Positions 51,349-55,263 of a stretch of DNA of 55,263 bases are shown here, piece by piece. The translations under genes were made by a program, and so were the position numbers. Below the pieces are notes generated by a model that worked only from the letters and a program-made list of their open reading frames with translations, had not been told where the DNA came from and searched no databases. How positions within the stretch are numbered: the first letter of the stretch is position 1; each line of letters starts with the position of its first letter. The DNA lies in contig LMVO01000004.1 of NCBI GenBank assembly GCA_002287215.1, positions 1-55,263 of the forward strand. Direction: 5' to 3'. The stretch is from Methanocorpusculum parvum. GTDB lineage: Archaea; Halobacteriota; Methanomicrobia; Methanomicrobiales; Methanocorpusculaceae.

Positions 51349-52176
51349 ATGATCCCGACCGATCAGCTTCTCGCGTTTGTCGCCGAGGATGTTTCCGCAG
51401 GTGATATCACGACCCTTGCTCTTTTGGAAGACAAGGCCGTTTCGGCGCATATCGAGGCGCGGGAGGAGATGGTCGTGTCAGGGGTCGAGGAGTGTGTCTG
51501 GCTTTTTAAGAATGCCGGAGTTCTCACCGATGTTCATGTGAGCGACGGGTCGACTGCTCATTCCGGCGAGCATATCATTTCGCTTAAGGGTTCGGTACAT
51601 GCCATACTTTCATTAGAACGGACGTGTCTGAATCTTCTCGGGCGGATGAGCGGCATTGCTTCTTCTGCGGCAAAGGCATCCCGCCTTGTTTCGGTCGTGA
51701 ATGATCATGTCCGTGTTGCCGGAACGAGAAAGACGGCGCCGGGTCTCCGCTTTTTTGATAAGAAAGCATTGATCGCCGGCGGCGCTCTGCCTCACCGGCA
51801 CACTCTTTTTGATCAGTTTCTGATCAAGGATACCCACCGGGCATTTATGCCGGTCGACGAGGCGGTAAGAAAATGCCGGGAGTATTCCGATAAGACGATC
51901 GAGTGTGAGGTGGAGTCAGCCGAGGATGCTCTTCTTGCGGCAAAGACCGGCGCTGATATTATTATGTTCGATAATATGACTCCGGATCTTATCCGCGAGG
52001 CGATCGCCGCTCTTGAGGCGGCGGGTCTTCGCGGAGAGGTGACGCTGGAGATATCGGGCGGGATCACGCCCGAGACTGTAGATAAATATGCCGGGATCGA
52101 TGTGGATGTGATCAGTATGGGGGCCCTGACGCATTCGGTCCGGTGTGCCGATGTCAGTCTGGAGGTCGATTTGTAG
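51349..52176 (+). CDS. nadC: Nicotinate-nucleotide pyrophosphorylase
   Basis: The 275-aa quinolinate phosphoribosyltransferase completes the three-gene NAD de novo route. RKTAPGLRFFDKKALIAGG, HRHTLFDQFLIKDTH and LEISGGITPETVDKYAGIDV are hallmark segments. Its ATG directly follows the nadA stop (TAG then ATG). Confidence 0.96.
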   Translation: MIPTDQLLAFVAEDVSAGDITTLALLEDKAVSAHIEAREEMVVSGVEECVWLFKNAGVLTDVHVSDGSTAHSGEHIISLKGSVHAILSLERTCLNLLGRMSGIASSAAKASRLVSVVNDHVRVAGTRKTAPGLRFFDKKALIAGGALPHRHTLFDQFLIKDTHRAFMPVDEAVRKCREYSDKTIECEVESAEDALLAAKTGADIIMFDNMTPDLIREAIAALEAAGLRGEVTLEISGGITPETVDKYAGIDVDVISMGALTHSVRCADVSLEVDL

Positions 52177-52235
52177 ATGCATGTCAGGCTGTCGGCCGCC
52201 GCGGTTCTTTTTGAGGGGCGCGGAGGTAGTTTTCT

Positions 52236-52727
52236 ATGAACTGGCGTATTCGGGAGATGGAGGATGATGACTGGGATCTGGTGAGTCAGATTTATCAGGC
52301 GGCACTGTTGGAAGGGATCTCGACGTTTGAGACGGTCTGTCCGCCTTTTGAGGTCTGGGACAAGGCGCATCTGCAGGACTGCCGGTATGTTATGCTTGTC
52401 GGGAATACAGTTGTCGGCTGGTGCGCCCTGAGTCCGACGTCTGCCCGGGAAGCCTATAAGGGAGTTGTGGAGGTCAGTATTTATTTTGACAAGGCATTCC
52501 GGGGTTTAGGTCTGGGCACCCATCTCCTTGATCATCTCTGCAGAAAAAGCCAGGAGAAAGGGTACTGGTGTTTGTTTGTGAATATTTTGTCGATTAATCC
52601 TGCGAGTATCGGCCTCCATATCAAGTGCGGTTTTCGGGAGGTCGGGTATCGTGAACGGATCGCGAAAGACCGGTTCGGTCAGTGGCAGAATACGATCGTG
52701 ATGGAGCGAAGAAACGCGATCACCTAG
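52236..52727 (+). CDS. GNAT acetyltransferase, phosphinothricin-acetyltransferase-like
   Basis: A 163-aa GNAT protein with WRIREMEDDDWDLVSQIYQA at the N-terminus, the CoA-binding FRGLGLGTHLLDHLCRKSQE and the C-terminal NPASIGLHIKCGFREVGYRE motif, which together resemble Pat/Bar-type and L-amino-acid N-acetyltransferases. Substrate unknown. It follows nadC by 59 bases and ends before a hairpin. Confidence 0.88.
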   Translation: MNWRIREMEDDDWDLVSQIYQAALLEGISTFETVCPPFEVWDKAHLQDCRYVMLVGNTVVGWCALSPTSAREAYKGVVEVSIYFDKAFRGLGLGTHLLDHLCRKSQEKGYWCLFVNILSINPASIGLHIKCGFREVGYRERIAKDRFGQWQNTIVMERRNAIT

Positions 52728-52759
52728 GTCTGCCGTCACCGTTTTTTTACAAAATTTTG

Positions 52760-52790
52760 CACCGCTCTCATTCAGTGGGAGCGGTGTTTT
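52760..52790 (+). terminator. Hairpin terminator after the GNAT gene
   Basis: CACCGCTCTCA and TGGGAGCGGTG form an 11-bp stem (one G-T pair) around TTCAG, followed by TTTT. Its place between the GNAT stop and the RPA promoter fits a terminator for the nad/GNAT transcript. Confidence 0.65.
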
Positions 52791-52830
52791 CTGCATTTGC
52801 CGGGGCATTATCGCACCGCGCGGTCAGGGG

Positions 52831-52838
52831 TTTATATG
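52831..52838 (+). promoter_or_regulatory. TATA box for the RPA operon
   Basis: TTTATATGG lies 33-40 bases before the RPA start codon, giving a start site near 52860 and a short leader that includes GGAG at 52861-52864 as ribosome site. Confidence 0.65.
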
Positions 52839-52870
52839 GTTGCAAGTTAATCTGTTATTTGGAGATCAAC

Positions 52871-54472
52871 ATGGACGCACAGCAGATCCAGCAGATTACC
52901 GACAGAATCTCCCAGAACTTAGTGTCTAAAGGAGTTTCGCCGGATAAGCACAGCATTTCAGAGAAACTTACGCTCTATATCAATGAGTTTGGCGTGGTGC
53001 CGTTCGAAGCGGAGCGCAAAGTGCTTTCTGATCAGTATAAACAGCACAAGATCCCTGAGGAGGCAAAGCCCGCCGCGGGTTCTTCGTCAGGCGACCTCGT
53101 ACATATTGCCGATATCCAGCCCAATGACTGGGTCAGTGTGGAGGTGAAGGTCGTTTCTTTGCAGGCGCCGAACTCTCCGGCGATCGCGCAGAGCGGGATT
53201 TTTGCAGACAGTACCGGCGCGGTGCGTTTTGTCGTTTTTTCCAAGGCGTCAGAGCTGCCGAAGCTTGAACTCGAGAAATGGTACCGGATCGATTCAGCGG
53301 TGGTCGATTCGTTTAAGGGCGTTGCCAATCTGAAGCTTCATTCCGGGTCCCGCGTTACGGAGATCGAGGATGACCGGTGTCTGGTTCCGTCCGAGCCTGC
53401 CAAGTTAAACGAGCTGAAAGCCGGGGTCGTTTCCTGTATCCACGTGAAGTATATCGAGGAGTGGGAGTCGAGGAGTGACCGGATGATGCAGAGCGGCCTT
53501 GTTGCTGATGAGTCCGGGAGGATGAAGTTTGTTTTGTGGCAGGATCCTGATAAGGAGAAGCTGATCCCGGGCGCAGTGTATAATATATTTTATGCAAGCG
53601 TGGATGAGTACAACGGAAGGCTTTCCCTGACGCTGAACTCGGCGGTGTGGATCCAGGACGAGGATGCTGAGATCTCGGTTCCGGTGTCTGCGGGAAGTTC
53701 CGCTCCAAAAGAGCCCCTGCCGGTTTCTTCTATACGCGATCTTTCGGTCGGCTATGCTTCTCTCCGGGTCAAGTTTGTTGAGGAGTGGGAGTCTAAGAGC
53801 GAACGGATGATGCAGACCGGTCTTGTCGGGGATGAGACGGGGAGGATCAAATTTGTTTTGTGGCAGGATGAGTCCAAGGAGCGTCTGGAACTCGGACGCG
53901 TTTATGAGATCATCAATGCTAAAGTGGATGAGTTTAACGGCCGTCTTTCGATCAGTCTGAATCCGGCGACGTATTCGGCAGAGGAGCCGACGGCGGATAT
54001 AGCGGTCGGGACGCGTATGGATGAGGTGTCCGGGACGATCGTGCAGGTTTCGAAAGGGTCCGGCCTTGTCCGGCGCTGTCCGGTGGAGGGATGCAACCGT
54101 GTTCTTTCCCGGCAGAACTTCTGCCCGATCCATGAGATCCAGAACTCTTTCAATTATGATCTCCGGATCAAGGGTGTTGTGGATAATGGTCAGCGGGCGT
54201 ATAATGTTCTTGTGAACCGGGAGGTCACGGAGGCGCTTTCCGGTATGACGATGGATCAGGCGATCGAGATCGCTTCGAACAGTCCCCTTGGTCTGGAGGA
54301 GATCCAGTCGGTGCTTACGGAGCGTCTGTGCGGGCGCTATGTGAAGTGTTTCGGTACTGATTTTGACGGCAGGATCCTGGTGAAGTCTGCGGAGTTTATC
54401 CGTCTTGATCCAAATGTCACTGCCGAACTTATGAATCGCGCAGGTGCATCTGCGGGAGGTAACGGGATATGA
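52871..54472 (+). CDS. rpa: Replication protein A (single-stranded DNA-binding)
   Basis: The 533-aa archaeal RPA binds single-stranded DNA in replication and repair. It has an N-terminal helical region, an OB fold at about 70-170, two near-identical OB folds (repeat start at residues 192 and 300; EEWESRSDRMMQSGLV and EEWESKSERMMQTGLV), and a fourth with a zinc finger (Cys403, Cys408, Cys418, His421). The frame is open upstream but the ATG at 52871 has GGAG and a TATA box. It overlaps the partner gene by four bases. Confidence 0.92.
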   Translation: MDAQQIQQITDRISQNLVSKGVSPDKHSISEKLTLYINEFGVVPFEAERKVLSDQYKQHKIPEEAKPAAGSSSGDLVHIADIQPNDWVSVEVKVVSLQAPNSPAIAQSGIFADSTGAVRFVVFSKASELPKLELEKWYRIDSAVVDSFKGVANLKLHSGSRVTEIEDDRCLVPSEPAKLNELKAGVVSCIHVKYIEEWESRSDRMMQSGLVADESGRMKFVLWQDPDKEKLIPGAVYNIFYASVDEYNGRLSLTLNSAVWIQDEDAEISVPVSAGSSAPKEPLPVSSIRDLSVGYASLRVKFVEEWESKSERMMQTGLVGDETGRIKFVLWQDESKERLELGRVYEIINAKVDEFNGRLSISLNPATYSAEEPTADIAVGTRMDEVSGTIVQVSKGSGLVRRCPVEGCNRVLSRQNFCPIHEIQNSFNYDLRIKGVVDNGQRAYNVLVNREVTEALSGMTMDQAIEIASNSPLGLEEIQSVLTERLCGRYVKCFGTDFDGRILVKSAEFIRLDPNVTAELMNRAGASAGGNGI

Positions 54473-55074
54473 ATTCAGGTTCTGTATCAAACGGCCAGTT
54501 TATGTCTTATGAGCGTGAGCCGGCAAAGCGTGTGTTCGCTGCTGAACTGCGCGAGGCGTCAAAGATGATCAAAGATTCTGAGGATGAGAAGAGTCCGGTG
54601 TATCTTCTGCTGCCGACCGGCGAGCGGTGTAATCGTGTTCTGATTGCCGGGGCGATTACGCAGAAGGATAAGGTGGGTGATCAGAATATTCTGTATCGTG
54701 CGCGGGTTTCGGATCCGACCGGAATATTTTATATCAACGCAAGTTCGTATCAGCCTGAGGCGATGCATCAGCTTGCGAAGATCGATACTTCCACTCCGTC
54801 GTTTGTGGTGGTGGTCGGCAAGCCGAATGCTTACACGACGCCTGACGGGAAAACCCTGATTTCTGTGCGTGCGGAGTCGATTGTTGTTGTGGATCAGGAG
54901 ACACGCGATCTGTGGGTCCAGGATGCGGCGCGTTCTACCCTTGACAGGATGGACGCTCTTGTTTCGGATGTTCCTTCTGCGGATGTCGTTCTTGCGCGCG
55001 AGACTTATCATTTATCGGCGGAACACTGGAAAAAGATGGTTTCTGACGCTCTCTCCCGGATCATGCAGCTGTGA
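54469..55074 (+). CDS. RPA-associated OB-fold protein (COG3390-like)
   Basis: The 201-aa protein matches the archaeal RPA-interacting family found next to RPA genes. YEREPAKRVFAAELREASKM and RVLIAGAITQKDKVGDQNIL, then an OB fold with YRARVSDPTGIFYINASSYQ, are characteristic. It overlaps the RPA gene by four bases and probably forms a stable complex with it. Confidence 0.9.
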   Translation: MNSGSVSNGQFMSYEREPAKRVFAAELREASKMIKDSEDEKSPVYLLLPTGERCNRVLIAGAITQKDKVGDQNILYRARVSDPTGIFYINASSYQPEAMHQLAKIDTSTPSFVVVVGKPNAYTTPDGKTLISVRAESIVVVDQETRDLWVQDAARSTLDRMDALVSDVPSADVVLARETYHLSAEHWKKMVSDALSRIMQL

Positions 55075-55243
55075 TTCCATTCAAAATCTTCTTTTTCCGA
55101 ATATCATTCCGGAGTCTTTATATGCCGCAATACCTAACATTATTACCTCACAAACCAATCGGTCAGTGATGAACGATGCCGGATATATTTCCGGTTTTGT
55201 TCTATCTCTGATTCGGTGGGTTTATAAGTGATTGGAGGTAACT

Positions 55244-55263
55244 ATGTTACCTCGCAAGGCTCT
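55244..55263 (+). CDS. Start of a further gene (truncated by window)
   Basis: A perfect GGAGGT ribosome site (55234-55239) lies four bases before an ATG, followed by codons for LPRKA to the window edge. The identity cannot be judged. A TATA-like TTTATAAG precedes it at about 55220. Confidence 0.5.

Overview
The window is archaeal and comes from a hydrogenotrophic methanogen, most likely of the order Methanomicrobiales; a Methanocorpusculum-type genome is my best guess, but that is inference from gene content. The markers are an F420-reducing hydrogenase operon (frhA-frhD-frhG-frhB), archaeal GTP cyclohydrolase MptA, the small subunit of DNA polymerase D, Orc1/Cdc6, an archaeal RPA with its partner protein, the adenosylcobinamide amidohydrolase CbiZ, and TATA-box promoters. 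No tRNA, rRNA or CRISPR array was seen.

Layout. At 1-4700 there is a probable chromosomal replication origin: an AT-rich core (923-1241) bracketed by a perfect 26-bp inverted repeat with the look of origin recognition boxes, flanked by purine-rich sequence on the left, a 42-bp pyrimidine-rich tandem repeat on the right, and the orc1/cdc6 gene. Related boxes lie at the orc1 start and upstream of the PolD small-subunit gene. 3-8.3 kb holds an Lrp regulator, an aminotransferase, polB and a K+-dependent-type membrane pyrophosphatase. 8.4-14.4 kb holds assorted small enzymes and regulators. 14.5-18.2 kb is the leftward frhADGB operon. 18.6-22.6 kb holds larC overlapping a 614-aa unknown, then mptA. 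22.8-26.5 kb has a divergent ketol-acid reductoisomerase, RecQ and an ATP-grasp protein. 26.5-33.1 kb has two overlapping membrane/zinc-ribbon unknowns, an AMP-forming acyl ligase, and an ECF transporter with the S component fused to both ATPases.

33.1-41 kb is the accessory part: a 1.26-kb gene-poor stretch with gene remnants and a chain of small hairpins, TetR and SDR genes, a histidine-tailed DMT transporter coupled to a short TfoX-like gene, an AT-rich island (tandem zinc-finger membrane protein and HNH nuclease), two tandem iron-sulfur flavoproteins, and three copies of a dispersed element of about 150 bp with a covarying terminal hairpin.

41-55.3 kb returns to core functions: truA and a PHP phosphoesterase, a dihydropteroate-synthase-like protein followed by a CbiZ-cysteine-rich fusion, a DUF1858 protein, then an unusual pair: a membrane-anchored LivK-like binding protein abutting a 656-aa protein that joins a degenerate Nramp-like transporter to a LytS-type 5TM receptor domain. 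Next come a ROK kinase, the NAD de novo operon nadX-nadA-nadC, an acetyltransferase, and RPA with its partner. The Nramp-5TMR/binding-protein pair, the larC partner and the dispersed repeat family are the most promising undescribed items.
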